Of a DNA stretch of 64,000 bases, positions 12,250 to 23,950 are shown one piece after another; position 1 is the first letter of the stretch, and the number at the start of each line of letters is the position of its first letter. The notes under the pieces were generated by a model. It was not told the DNA's origin. It did no database searches and was given only the letters and a program-made list of their open reading frames with translations. A program made the translations under genes and the position numbers. Origin of the DNA: Boesenbergia rotunda (Eukaryota > Streptophyta > Magnoliopsida > Zingiberales > Zingiberaceae); NCBI GenBank assembly GCA_024364735.1, contig JAGFNQ010000295.1, forward strand, positions 571,403-635,402, in the 5' to 3' direction.

Positions 12250-12443
12250 GGGAGTGTTTGGTTTACTCCGTTTTCTATTTTTATTTTTTAGAAAATGATT
12301 TTATTTCATTTTTTAGTTTTCCAGAAAACGCTATATCTTTTTCTGGAAAACAAGTCTGGAAAATGCAAACCAAACACGTTTTCTTGAAAACCACATTTTT
12401 TTGTGGAAAATGAAAATGGAAAACAAGTGTACCAAATGCAGCC
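12250..12443. mobile_element. Tourist-like (PIF/Harbinger) MITE
   Basis: The 194-bp unit starts GGGAGTGTTTGG and ends CCAAATGCAGCC, which are imperfect inverted repeats of each other. It is flanked on both sides by TTA (12247-12249 and 12444-12446), the usual 3-bp target of PIF/Harbinger elements. The interior is AT-rich, partly self-complementary and non-coding. Confidence 0.75.
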
Positions 12444-12767
12444 TTAATCTCTATTCCATTCTTAAGGTACCGAAATTCATAGTTTGCAGTCAATCCAGGG
12501 AGAATGATCTTTAGTTTGTAGACTTCCTTAAGTTTCCGAGAGTTTTTTTGTCGATAGGGAACAAAACAAAAGCCCTTACGTCATCATAATCATATATAGG
12601 GCTTCTTTAATAATCTCGTCTATTAATATATAGACATAGAATCAAAGGGTAATGATGTAAACTTAAAACATTATATCCGATCAGAAAATTTTTAAATACA
12701 TAAGTTTCAGAGACATAACCAAACATATATAGAAAACAAATCACTACAAGAAAAAAGTTAAACAACA

Positions 12768-13035
12768 ACGCTTTTTCCGCGTTGTCGTTAATGCTTAAAA
12801 AGCGATGTTGATGAAGCCGTTGTAGAAAGTATATCTACGACAACGCTTTTTCCGCGTTGTGGTTTGGAGCAAAGACAACGCTTTTTTCGCGTTGTCTATT
12901 GGTTTTTAAAAAGCGTTGTTATTGACGCTGTTGTTAAAAGTCGGGTATCAAAGACAACGCGGAAAAATCGTTGTGGTTTGGCACAAAGACAACGCAAAAA
13001 TCGTGTTGTGTATTGTTACTTAAAAAACGTTGACT
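12768..13035. repeat. left subterminal repeats of the CACTA element
   Basis: About ten copies of AACGCTTTTTCCGCGTTG-like motifs lie in direct and inverted orientation. They fit transposase-binding subterminal repeats. The same motif family recurs near the right end. Confidence 0.8.
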
Positions 13036-13052
13036 TTTTAATAGGCAGTGTT

Positions 13053-13195
13053 TTTCACAATTTATAATATTCACAATTTATAAATATTTTTATTCACAAT
13101 TGATAATATTCATAATTTACAATATTCACAATTTACAAGCATTTTTATTCACAATTGATAATATTCACAATTTACACTGATAATAGTTTACAAAA
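13053..13195. repeat. AT-rich tandem repeat inside the CACTA element
   Basis: Short units built from TTCACAATTTATAATA and TTTTTATTCACAATTGATA recur three or more times. No coding potential is seen. Confidence 0.7.
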
Positions 13196-15328
13196 TTCAC
13201 TTATAATACAGTGCATTATTTACAAAAGTGTTTGTATTCCATATTAAATACAAAAAATATCTCAATTCACAAGTTCTATAAAACTTCATCATTCACAAGT
13301 TGTTCTTTGGGGCTGCTTGTTAACTCGATCTGCTTTAACTCGATCTGCTTGTTAACTCGACCATTGCAGCGCTGCAAAACATTGAAGTAGTGATGAGTAA
13401 TATATAAGGATGCGAGCGGCTAATTTTGTTCATCAATGGAGAAGAATATACCTTAATGCTATGTAGAATACTGCAGGTAAGAGCTTCTTTGACTGCAACA
13501 ATTATAAAATAATCAGTTGTTAGCAAATAGTTTGAATTCTTATAGACGAGAAATTTGATATACTTGCCAAGGAGTACGACTGCAAATGCCTCCAGAGAAA
13601 CGCAACAGAAATTGCTGCCGCAATAGAAAGAAAATTAATACATGAAGAGATTTACGATTGTGTATTACAAGTGGAAGGACTTTAACATTATAACACAAAG
13701 AAGGAAAATCCAGTGGCACATCCAGCAGACAAACTGTGCTAGTGTCCAAGCATTTCTGGCTGCCTATCAGTTTTGCATTTGGCCATGTGAATCGGGATGA
13801 TGAAATATTATTTTGTAGAGAATTTAATATACGGAGACTATCCCTACAGTTGTCCCTATAAGCTAGAACTTGTAGGTAGTGGGTTATTTCCATGCCTAAG
13901 TCATTATGATACTCAAAGTGGCTCTATTTCATTTTATTCCATCTATATTTCGATTTCATTCTTTTCTATATACAGACAAGTTGAGAAATTATCATGATTA
14001 TCATATAATAAGCAGAAAATTGCGACAAAAATAAGAAAAAGGAGAATCATGAATCTCAAGACCGGACCTCACATTATTTTTCGCAGTTGAAATAAAAATA
14101 GTGAGAGCAACATATTACTAAGACTTAATTCATTAATATTTGTTTGCATTTGGGCCACGTCCCAAGGCCTAAATTTTGAAAAAAAATAACTATTTTTAGG
14201 TTTATATTTCTCCCACAACAAAAAATTTTATTCCTTAAACCAAATGCACCAAAAGTGATCACATGGCTTCCCATTATATTAGGATTAGTAGGTAACTGTG
14301 ATAAAGTTATGTTTTTATAGCTTGTTTACTTGGAGTGAAATGAGACGAATCATCATAGGGATGATACCTAATGAGGCCACAAACTATAAACTTTAGTTGT
14401 CAAATGTTGTATACTGATAAGAATAATAACATAGGTTCATTTACTAAGACATAAATGAGAGAAATCATTATAAGGATGATACATTAACAGGCCATACAGT
14501 GTAAACCTAATAAAAAAAAATTACGAGATTGGGTAATGTTGAACCTCGGGCAACCAGCCCGGCCCCACGGAAATATATTTTCACAACACAATAAAAAAAG
14601 AACTAAAGAAAAAGCCAAGTTAGGCATCATCAGCATCAAACTGTGTTAATCACGACCATTTGGAGCTACATAAATATGTATCACTTCTTTGAACACTATA
14701 TAAGGCTACGTTACAAGCAATATTGGAATCTCTTAAATTGCCTCTCCTATTTATGTCAACTAGATATTTTCAATCAGTCTAAATCCCTTCCCTCTTTAGC
14801 TTTAGTTAATTTGATTTGTACAGCTATGAAATCCTTTTATGTTCTTTGAAATGTCCATACGCACTCCCAGATGGAAGTACAAATATTTTTATTGCCTTTG
14901 AAATGTCCATACTCAACACCATATTTACCTATTTTCTCTATTGTACATCTACTGGAGCTATCACCTAAGTGCTCCTCTTTTATATCTTTTTCAGACGTCC
15001 ATTTTAGTACTCTCACATCTTGCTATATTAACTTTTCATACTTCTTGTTTTCCACCTGCACGTTCTGATCTTTATCAAAAATCATCCCATACTAGTCTTA
15101 TAAAATTTATGTTTAGTCTAGGGAACATACAATTCCACACAATTCCAGAAGCTTTTCTCCATTTCAACCATTGGCAAATGCCAACAATGTCCAATTTGTG
15201 AATTTGAGCCACAGGAAAAGTGTAAAAATAAGCCATTTTTCATTTTACTGAACCACCAATTACGAGCAGATACATGAAATATTATGTTTGAATACCTTCC
15301 TTGTTTTGATAGAAAGACTGAGGAATAC
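13196..15328. other. CACTA interior, left part, without assigned gene
   Basis: A minus-strand open frame at 13540-13893 has no domain I recognise. It may be another captured fragment, but no consistent exon borders were found. The rest is AT-rich. Confidence 0.35.
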
Positions 15329-15484
15329 CTGTTTGACCCAAAATGAATGGTATGCTGGATCCTCCAGCGCTCCAAACCATTAGACTAAATATACTCAGAG
15401 CTGAGATAGCACTACCAAATATCAAGCCTGTAGGGTTTCTGGAGAAAACAAATCCAAGCAAGCCACCAAAAAACAGAAATCCAC
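15329..15484 (-). pseudogene. captured exon resembling FAX/TMEM14 fatty-acid export protein
   Basis: The 156-bp exon lies between an acceptor (TTGGTAG|G) and a donor (AACAG|GTATTC). It encodes a membrane segment with GGLLGFVFSRNP, a glycine/serine-rich helix, and GGSSIPFILGQ. That order of motifs is typical of Tmemb_14 proteins, including the plastid envelope FATTY ACID EXPORT family, which moves free fatty acids out of plastids. Only this part of the domain is clear. It sits inside the CACTA element, so it is more likely a captured fragment than the original gene. Whether it splices to the exon at 17394-17441 is not known. Confidence 0.55.
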
Positions 15485-16684
15485 CTACCAAATGTGGTAA
15501 ATATTAGGGTGGGGTGATAATTAAGTTCTTTGAGTCAATTCACAAATTCTCCATTTTGTGTCAACTTCACAAACAATCTAGTCTTAGAAGAAGTTATACA
15601 AAGGGAAAAGTTCAAAATTAAGGAGAGACGAAGGCACCTAAAGCTTTGACATTGCCAAATCCATAAATATCATACAAACTTAGAATGCCTAGTTGACTAG
15701 CAATTAACCGGCACTCCTTATTATGCGAGCACATGATACTGTTATTTTAAGAATTTCGAATTTTAATGTTAGAATTTAGTTTTATTGAATTATAAAAATA
15801 CATGATAACAATATAATTGGACTTAGAATCAAATGCCTTGTTTTACACAAGCAGCCAGTTAGCACCTTGATCAATAAGAGACCATGACATTTTTGGCTTA
15901 AGTTGTGTTATTTTAACAACTCTAGTCACAATTGTTATCTTATTTAAGAAAATAACTCAATAAAAATTTATTCTTTGAACATTTCAGAAGTTTGAATTCA
16001 TTTTACATGAAAATAGTTATCCCATACTGCATTCCTGTAACTAAAATAGCCATGAGGAACCCATCAGTTTTATGGTGTCATAAAATATGAAAAGAATAAA
16101 TCATTTTGTTAAGTTCTAAAACAGCAAATAACATGTTTAATCAAAGTTCAATAATGATTCTCAGTCCCCTGTGGACATGGTGAAGAATTACAGTGCCACC
16201 TTCCAACTTATATTTTAAACAGTGTAACAAACCCCTAATGCTTTAAATATCTTATTGCAGTCAAATAATGAACTGGCCGAGCATGGTGAAGAACGGATCA
16301 AAATGATACAAATCTGTCAAAACAAAAGTTCCATATGCCACCAAGTCAATTTCCTCAGATTTCCATTTTTTATAATTTTTGGAAAACTTATAGTCAATCT
16401 GGATGAACCAAATGGTGTAATGAAAACGTAGAGACAAACTTCAATCAATTCACTCACGGTCCAGTCTTAAAGACAAAGATTGATTACCAGGTGCTGGTTT
16501 TTGAATAAATTTGCAACATAAACAAGTATGAAGGTATATGTTTCAAAAATCAAATTTTTATTCTGATGAAAAAAGTACAAAAATTTAATTATATTAAGGC
16601 TCAAAAACTGAAGCAAAAAAATCACTTGATGCAAAAACAGAATACATATTTCATAAGACTGGGTAGTGGGAGGCATTGGCATAC

Positions 16685-16722
16685 CAGGTGTTATTGTTGC
16701 ACACTTCACTGCAACATTGTAC
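16685..16722 (-). pseudogene. possible captured micro-exon of NADP-isocitrate dehydrogenase
   Basis: The 38-bp piece lies between ATGCAG| and |GTATGCC and encodes YNVAVKCATITP. This stretch is characteristic of NADP-dependent isocitrate dehydrogenase close to its substrate-binding region. Only twelve residues are present and no other ICDH exon was found nearby, so the match is suggestive rather than secure. Confidence 0.4.
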
Positions 16723-17393
16723 CTGCATATTTCAGGGAAAAGTTTCTAATGTTCACAGCTAGATGGAAAAAATGCTAAATAACCATAAACAATAATTTAA
16801 ACACGAAGTTATGAACCAAGTTAAAACAACATTGCAGTCAAACAAGGAAAGAAAATAAAACATTTGATGTATTAGAACTAAATGACAGCTTAAAGCAAAG
16901 TAGCAAACATTTGATGTATTAGAACTAAATGACACAATCAAACAAGGAAAGAAAATGAGTTTCAGAAGGTTCCCTACCAGAAATTCCATGTTCTGATGTC
17001 CTGTTCACCAAAGAAGAGAAGATTTTGTCAAGAATGAAACAGTTTGAGAGGCCGGAGCTACAATTATATGCAAGTTAAATTATTAAGATGCATTCACAAA
17101 ACCATCGTGGGTCCTAAGGAAGAATCATTGGCATTGGATCAATAGTTTTGACTTGTTAAAAAGAAAATTGATAAAAATTACAGATTAAAAAACACACTGA
17201 ATATTTGGTCTCAACATTAGTTCCAAGAACTCAACAAGAAAAACATGGATTTTAAATATTATAAAGGGTCTGATTCTGAATAGCTGACTTTCACAGAGAA
17301 AACGAGAAAACAATTATCAACCATGAACCATTTGCAAAGTTCAAAGAGTTAAAAAAAAATGAAAAAAAAAACGCCCAATCTTCAAGGACTTAC

Positions 17394-17441
17394 TTTTCTT
17401 CTGTTTTGTTGTCTCCTTCAGCAACTGTACCACTTGCTGAA
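17394..17441 (-). pseudogene. short captured exon, unassigned
   Basis: The 48-bp stretch has a good acceptor (CTTTTCCAG) and donor (GTAAGT). In one frame it encodes a hydrophilic linker, SASGTVAEGDNKTEEK. It could belong to the same source gene as the FAX-like exon or the plastid-type exons. No domain is recognisable. Confidence 0.4.
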
Positions 17442-18540
17442 CTGGAAAAGCAAAGTTTACTCTGGAAATTGACATGAAAAAATCAACAATTTTAAAAATA
17501 ACTAACTTAAGAGAACTTCAAACAACAGGGAGAGTATCGTTAATCAAGAAACTGCATCTGGAAAAAAGAAAGAGCCTAAGAGGCTCAGAAGAGTCAGAAC
17601 ACAGGTTACCAAAACTAAAGAAGCATCATATAGTGTATACGAGATGATAATGTAGAAGCATCATATAGCATATACGAGATGATAATGTAGTCCAACAAAT
17701 ATTGAGACCATTAGACAAGAAACTCCGGTCGATATATGAATTCTGCATATGAACAAATCCAAAGTAAGCACGGATCTTAAATAAGAATGCATATGAATTC
17801 TGCAAACAATTCAGATGCAAGAGTTGATGATGCCAAATTTAAAGTGAAAAAGAAGCTTCAAATAATCCAATAAAAAAAGAAGCATAATAAAACCAAAAAA
17901 TTCACTAGTACATTGACCAAATAGTATACAAGGATAATCGATCAAAGACAAGTATTTAATATTCTAATTTTGAAGTCCAAGGAATTCCCAGACAAGACAA
18001 ATAAAAGCTCACAGGTATCACTAGTTTGTTGGATAAAAAAGATAACGCAATTTTATATGACCAGTAGCATCATGTAACGTTATGTAATCAACTACCCATA
18101 TTTTAATTTTAACAAATTTAAATTTATGTAGTATTCTTAGACAAAATTGTTACACAAAAATCTAAACCATCTATCTAGACAAAATGAGACTGCCAAACAA
18201 GGAAAAGATTGCAACGCTGAAGCTGTAGGAAAAGTAGATACGGCAGACGAGAAAATTTACATCCTTGCGAGTCACAAACAAAACTAGTTCACCCCAGTAC
18301 CTGGATTCCCAAATGGCTATGCACAGAGTATTGCTGTGCGAAGAAGCTGACATTGTAGTTCCATTAAATTCATTTAACCATACTCCAAAATCATGAAACT
18401 GTATGTGTGCAATTCCAGTTTAATCGGTCCATTGTGTTCCCTCACTCCGATCTCTGAAGCCAACCGAGCTGTGGATTGACGAATGGTTAAATATTCTAGA
18501 TATCAGGAAAAAGGATATTTGAAAGATGGGGAAGTGTTAC

Positions 18541-19068
18541 CTTCCAGGCATACATAGCAAAGAAGGCAACAGTATCCGCAGACCACACCACAGCAAACGA
18601 CTTCCAGAGAAAGGGGATCGCGATGTTCAGAAGCGGAATGAGAAGAAACAGATAGTTGAGAGCTTCCTTCTCGTTCTTGGTCGCGGTGGAAGCCCTAGGC
18701 GCGAAGGTCGCCGCCGTCTTCTGAACAACCTGCAGACATGGAACCGAAGCCGCGAGATCAGCAAAGAGGGGGGAAATGGAGAAATCGACCGCAAAAGATA
18801 CCTTTTTGATGTCCTTGTCGCTGATTGGGACGACGGAGGGGATGGAAGCTTGATTTCCGCCTCCGATGCTTGTCGGCGTTTCTGGAGGGTTTTCCTGGCC
18901 GCTTGTAGTGGCGGTGGTGTCTACGCCGTCAGATCCGGCTTCGGCTCGGAGTCTTGTGCGGCGGATGAGGGAGGCGGCTCGGGAAATGGAGGTGGAGGAA
19001 GTGAAGAGGGGATTGGGGAGCTTAGAAATGCTGGAAGGGGAGGGAGATGCGGAGGAGAAGGAGAACAT
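18541..19068 (-). CDS. two exons of a plastid-type membrane protein, captured or truncated
   Basis: Exon 1 (19068-18802) starts at ATG with a serine-rich, acid-poor leader (MFSFSSASPSPSS...) and an RRTRLRAEA segment, typical of a chloroplast transit peptide. A 72-bp intron (18801-18730) ends CTGCAG. Exon 2 (18729-18541) continues in frame and contains a hydrophobic region (LNYLFLLIPLLNIAIPFLW, then a second helix ending AMYAWK) before a donor, GTAACA. Exon lengths of 267 and 189 nt keep phase 0. Ignoring the intron also leaves the frame open. I do not recognise the family. Later exons could lie between 15 and 18.4 kb, all inside the CACTA element. It may be a captured 5' part of a host gene under its own promoter, or a live gene into which CACTA ends were added by an alternative reading. 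Confidence 0.5.
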
Positions 19069-19524
19069 CGCGAAGGGGAGCAGAGAGATTTGAAGGTCCG
19101 CGTGCGTCCCACCCTCGATCTCTCTTATCTCCTTGATGACGTCTCTAGGGGGCGGCGCGGATCCTCTGGTCCGCAGAAGCTTGAAATCTGACCGCCACAG
19201 AGTCAGAACGTCGGCGACTGCGAGAGAGAGAGATGGAGAGGGTAGTGGCGAGCGTCGTGATGCTGCCGCTGGGGTTCAGTTTCCACTCGACGGACGAAGA
19301 GCTCGTGGAGGATACTTCTTGGTGGTGAGCTAGGAGAAGATGTATGTTCACCAGATCGTACACAATGTCGATTTCGTGGAGAGGAGAGGACGAGGGAGGT
19401 GGCAATGAGGGAGGTGGAGGGAGGTGGAGGGAGATATTTCGCAGAGAAAAGAAGCGCGGAGAGATTTTTCGCGAGCCGCCGAGGGTTGGCAATGAGCGAG
19501 GTGGAGGGAGGGGATGTGTTTTTT

Positions 19525-19740
19525 ATTTTAGCGGGAAATACGACAACGCTTTTAAAAAACGCTTTTGTAACAGCGTTGTCTTTCATCCGAAACCACAACA
19601 CTAAGCACATCACATCATTATAAAACGTTGTCGTTATTAAAAAGTAAAACACATAGACAACGCTTTTCACTAAAAACGTTGTAAAACAAAAAAAGACAAT
19701 GTTTTTTTTAAAAAATGTTGTCGATTGGGCGTTGTTGATT
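19525..19740. repeat. right subterminal repeats of the CACTA element
   Basis: ACAACGCTTTT and its inverse AAAACGTTGT recur about eight times before the terminal CTTGTAGTG. They mirror the left subterminal block. Confidence 0.8.
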
Positions 19741-19772
19741 GCAAAAATTCTTGTAGTGAATATAATACAAAC

Positions 19773-20805
19773 TGTTGGGATCGTTGTGCCGGCTAGAGGG
19801 GGGTGAATAACTTTGTCACCCGAATTCACTTTCTTCCTACAATCGTTAGCGCAAGCGGAAACTTAATCTATAAATTAAAACAATGCTAACACTTTACCGG
19901 TTACGTGGTTCGGAGATTGCTTGCTCCTACTTCACGACGTGTCCTTAAGTTAGACGAAACCTTGATCCTTCGGTGGATCACGCCTCGATAATCTCCAGCT
20001 AATTCTTTCTCCTTCTCAGTGGAGAACAACCTCTCATAAAGCTTCTTCCTCCTTACAAGATGTGAGCTAGGGTTTAGGAGGAAGAGGAAAGATTTGGAGC
20101 TTGAACACTTGAATACTTGAGCAAAGATATCACACTGAAGAGCTAACATATTTTAAGTCTCAAGCTCTCTTTAAATAGAGGAGAGAGCTGTTAACAAACA
20201 GCTCAGCCCCGACACCAGTCGATTGCCCCCAGGGCCAGTCGACTGGTATCCAGCCAACGGCTAGATTTTGAACAGACTAGTCGACTGCCCCCAGGGTCAG
20301 TCGACTGCTTCCGGCTGTTCGACCTTACAGAAAGAACAGTCGACTGGTTACCATACCAGTCAACTGCTACAGTACGCTCTCAGTAGTGTCAGTCGACTGA
20401 TTCTTTTGCCAGTCAACTGCCCTACTTACAAGTTCACTCTCAATATATCTCTCCGGAGTTCACTCTTCGTGTATGCCTTGAAGTCCACTTTCTTGGCTTG
20501 CCCCTTGAAGTTCTCTTTCTTCGTCTCTCGTCCCTTGGATGCACACACAAGCCCGCGACTAGTCTCCATGCCATCCTTCGCATATGCCTTTGAAGTCTAC
20601 TTCCTCGGCTTGCCCTTTGAAGTCCTCTTCCTCGGCTCTCATCCCTCGGATGCTTCACTCCGTCAATCCTCATGTGTGATTCACCAAATCCTGCAAGACT
20701 CAAACAAACACATCAAATCAATATGAAAAATCTAACTTAATCATATTGACACACACATCAAAATCCATAATATACCCAATCAAACTTGGGTTGATTGCAC
20801 CAACA
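19773..20805 (-). mobile_element. SIRE-like Ty1-copia LTR, minus orientation
   Basis: On the minus strand it starts TGTTGGTGCAATC and ends CCTCTAGCCGGCAC...CCCAACA. The end carries the CCCCCCTCTAG sequence typical of SIRE/Maximus-type LTRs. It is homologous over its whole length to the plus-oriented LTR at 25164-26183. A TATA-like TATTTAAA lies at 20177-20170, and the palindrome cluster at 20213-20421 is upstream of it on the minus strand. Directly inside is a purine tract (AAAAAGGGAGATAT) that fits the polypurine tract before a 3' LTR, so this is a 3' LTR. Confidence 0.75.
20213..20421. repeat. CAGTCGACTG hairpin array in the LTR
   Basis: About eight CAGTCGACTG-like cores occur as pairs. 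One pair (CAGTCGACTGGT, then ACCAGTCAACTG, around 20338-20370) forms a 12-bp stem with one mismatch. Each arm is also palindromic. Confidence 0.8.
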
Positions 20806-21069
20806 ATATCTCCCTTTTTGATATGTGGCAATATGTTTAAGTTAGGTACAAAGATAACAATTGAAAATTAAAAGCATAGTATATTAAGACACATAAACAT
20901 GCATCCTCCCTCTTAACCTATGCCTTAACACATGATTTTCAATTTTTGCATAAACCTAAAGAATTAAGTTAAATTCTAACTTAAACTTTTCAATTCTCCC
21001 CCTTTGACACCATCAAAAAGATTGCACCAAGCAATATTAACCTTGGTATTAATTAGGGACAAGTTTTAG
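20806..21069 (-). mobile_element. 3' internal remnant of the minus-oriented SIRE-like element
   Basis: The sequence matches, in inverted orientation, the last internal ~230 bp before the LTR at 25164. Shared landmarks include the TTCAATTCTCCCCCTTTG / CAAAAGGGGAGAATTGAA segment and the purine tract next to the LTR. It is non-coding. The element is cut off here by the gypsy LTR. Confidence 0.65.
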
Positions 21070-23260
21070 TGTTAAGATATGGGAAATTGAGGGTCTAAAG
21101 GTAAGTTTACCCAAACTTAAGGGCTCATGTGGGAATAGCCGAAATTGGAGGGGCAAATTACAAAATGGCCAGCCCTTAAGTTTTCCGCTCCACAGCCGAT
21201 CACGATCGCGAACCAGATCTCGCGACTCCTCCTTTCTCTTCTCCTTCCATTCTTCTTCTCCTCCTCCGTTCGTCGCACTTCTGCTCTTCTTCTTGGATCA
21301 ATGTCGGCGAACCTTCGACTCCACCTCCGGCGAAACTCCAACGCCGAGCGTCGAATGGAGATCTAGGGGTCGGAGCGGGATCTAGCTCAGATCTGAGGGC
21401 CTTCAGGCTTCCATCTTCGGTTGGTCACGCTTGGATTTGAGCAAGCGAGGAGGAGGCGTGGGCGATCAGGTGAGTTCGATTGCTCTTCTCCCATGTTTTG
21501 CTGCGATGGTATTGTCATCAATTTTGGGATTTAGGTTTCTTATCCTCACACTGTCAGCTGATCTTGAGTTGAATCCGTGATTTAGGGCTATTCGCGATTT
21601 ATCTGTTTTTGGCATATTGGAGTGGGTAGCTGGGATCTGCGTTGATCGATTCGCTGAGTTCCATTCAGAGATGATTGGAGCAAGGGATGATCCACGCGCG
21701 TGTGCGCTAAGAGGTAAGATCTTGATTTCTTTGTTTCTTCTTCCCCGTGGCTCTGTGAGTGGTTGTGTTTTTGGTGTTGTATCTTTCTGAACATGTGGAG
21801 CAGGGTTGAGGCGTGCGATCTGTGTTGATTAATCGGAATTAGGATGAGTTGGGTGTTTGGTTTTGGATTGTTCTGTTCTGATCTTGTGTTCTTGATGTAT
21901 CATGATCAGTTTAATTGTTAGAAGTTGTTTGATCTGTTGTTTCCTTTCTAATGTGAATTTGTTTGGAGTTAGATCAGATTCTGTGTTGAGGATTTGGTTT
22001 CATTTGCTTCTGATCAGGTTAGTTTTGATTAGGCTCTATTTTGATGGGTGTTTGTTGTACTTATGTTTTTGATCAGATGATGAGGCTGGGAACTAGCTAG
22101 GGTTTGAGTGGTGAATTTGATCTTAGGTTAGGTTTGGGTTAAACTTAAGTTGAACCCAATTTTGATAGTTGAGCAAATCATTTGATAGTTACTAATAAGA
22201 GTTGTTAGTTGATTAGTTATTCACTTTTGTTTTAATAGCTAAGGATTGTTGTATTTGATACAGGGCCTTGATTTAGCTTATTCGTCACGGAGATACACTG
22301 TATTGTGGACAGGGGGTTCCCTACACTTTTGGACTTCATTTGGAGGCAGACACCTTTGATTTATCTTTATTAGATATAGTCACCTCTTATGCATAGTTAG
22401 ATATGGATAGCAGTAGGGATACATGTTAGTTTCGTTTCTGTACTATTTCTTTCGGTAGTTGTTATCTGTTTAGGTTGACGACTTAATGTTCCATATTATT
22501 GCATGGATTGGATTTACGGACAACTTACCTTATACCTTGCGTTAAGATCTAGTGTATGGTGCATACCAGTTATCTGGACTACTGCATATCATGTAGATGA
22601 TAGTAGAGTTAGATAGTGGGTGATGCTTTGACTCCCTGGAGGTTGAGATGGGTCGTCGGACTTGTTACTGGTGTAGGGGCATATGTAGGTGACCTTGGAC
22701 TCCCTGGAGGTTGAGATGGGTCGTCAGACTTGCCACATTAACTGTCGTGTAGTTCCAGTTTCACTCTTCGTTAGTGGATTATAGGTCACGACGTTGCGAC
22801 ATGTCCCCTACTATGTCCGAAGATAGATAGGGGTATGAGAGCGTTACTTTTCCCTCGGGTGAAGTACGTTTCGGTCCAAGACCCTGCTCATTTAGTTTCA
22901 CATGATGCGCGACGGTGGCTGTCTGAGTGGAGGGCGGACCCGGTCAGAGCCCTACCCACTCGGTTTCGCATAGATGCGACGGTGGTCGAATGACGTCAGG
23001 GGTGACCCATGTTGCATCATGAGCATACTATGCATTTCTGCATTTGGTTGTGATTGTTGCATTTGGTTGACATGCATATTATTGGGTTTAGATCGGCACA
23101 GGTATGTACTTTCTTTTTGGTTCAGTGGCTTGTTCCAGCCCTATTGGCTGTGGTACAGGCGGGCTGAGAAGGTCACAGTGTTTGGTTTACGAATTGTCCG
23201 CCAGGTCGAGGGTGAAGCAGTCCGGTTGGTATCAAACGAGTGGCTCCTCGGGGCATGACA
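21070..23260 (+). mobile_element. Ty3-gypsy (Tekay/Del-like) 5' LTR
   Basis: The LTR begins near TGTTAAGATATGG and ends GGGGCATGACA. It is followed 7 bases later by a tRNA-Met primer site, which fixes it as a 5' LTR. The length (~2.2 kb) and the ending are typical of Tekay/Del chromoviruses. It contains a GC-rich block with a splice donor-like site at about 21470 (GATCAG|GTGAG) and a duplicated segment with CTCCCTGGAGGTTGAGATGG at about 22635 and 22688. The partner 3' LTR is not in the window. Confidence 0.7.
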
Positions 23261-23267
23261 ATTTATT

Positions 23268-23287
23268 TGGTATCAGAGTCAGGTTTG
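23268..23287 (+). other. primer binding site (initiator tRNA-Met)
   Basis: TGGTATCAGAGTCAGG lies directly downstream of the LTR. It matches the usual plant TGGTATCAGAGC site for initiator tRNA-Met apart from minor changes. Confidence 0.8.
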
Positions 23288-23416
23288 CGAGATACCTTAT
23301 GGTCTTGTGGGCATTTTCGGATTTTGTGTCGCAGTCGTTTTCTCGATGGACTTGGTTGGGACATTGCGGCAACGGGATATTTCCATCTCCAGGCGATCAG
23401 AAAGAAATAGTAAGAC

Positions 23417-23950
23417 ATGTTAGTGGTTGTACATGAGAATAACTGTATTGATGTTGGGTCATATCCATACAGGTATGCCCCATCGTATCAAGCTGACCCC
23501 GCCCGACCACGTGGTGGTCCGCAACGACCACCACGTAGGATGACTTGGGAGCCTATGGGAGCTGCGACTGCCAGAGCGGAGGCGAAGACTCAGGAGAGAC
23601 GACCTGAGGTTGAGGCCGGACGTCGAGGACAGACATCTCCAGGCCAGAGACTTCCATCACCGAGGGTCCCTTGTTCGGTAAATAAGGTATATAATCTACC
23701 CACTACCACTTTAGTTAAGATAATTTCTAGCACTAATGATGACTTGGTTAAAGCTAAGAAGAAAATCAAATATTTGAAAAATAAAATTAGCATGCTAAAT
23801 GAAAAATTAGAATTCATGAAAATTAAGAATGATATGCATACGTCTTCTTCTTCTAGTTTAAATGGTTCATGCTTAGAAGAAGAAAATAGAGAATTAAGGA
23901 AAAATGTAGATAATCTTACTGAAGTCCTTAAAAAATTTGAAATTGAATAA
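23417..23950 (+). pseudogene. chimeric gag: gypsy N-terminus joined to copia gag C-terminal part
   Basis: The 177-codon frame has two unlike halves. Residues up to about 87 are proline/arginine-rich (RPPRRMTWEP...) and follow the gypsy leader, as in Tekay-type gag starts. From about 23681 the sequence becomes AT-rich and encodes a lysine-rich coiled coil, then SSSSSLNGSCLEEENRELR. That segment is typical of SIRE-like copia gag upstream of the conserved LDM...QR...GLGF region, which follows in frame after a stop at 23948. The junction is therefore a fusion of two retroelements. No function is expected. Confidence 0.65.

Larger units (their letters stand above)
12742..19758. mobile_element. non-autonomous CACTA transposon carrying host gene exons
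   Basis: The left end is CACTACAAGAAAAAAG and the right end is the inverse of CACTACAAGAA. The perfect terminal repeat is 11 bp. Both ends are flanked by AAT (12739-12741 and 19759-19761), matching the 3-bp target duplication of CACTA/EnSpm elements. Subterminal regions (12768-13035 and 19525-19740) hold many ACAACGC-type repeats in both orientations, the usual transposase-binding layout. No TnpA/TnpD-like reading frame is visible in 7,017 bp. Instead the interior holds several minus-strand exon-like pieces: a plastid-type two-exon frame, a FAX/TMEM14-like exon, a possible isocitrate dehydrogenase exon and a short unassigned exon. This is the structure of a gene-capturing ('Pack') CACTA element. 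Confidence 0.88.

Noticed and set aside
18526..19191. Plus-strand open frame of 221 codons
   Set aside because: Antisense to the two-exon plastid-type frame, glycine/arginine-rich, without splice or domain support.
19203..19829. Minus-strand open frame of 208 codons near the CACTA right end
   Set aside because: It runs through the subterminal repeats and beyond the CACTA terminus into the neighbouring LTR. Low complexity, no domain.
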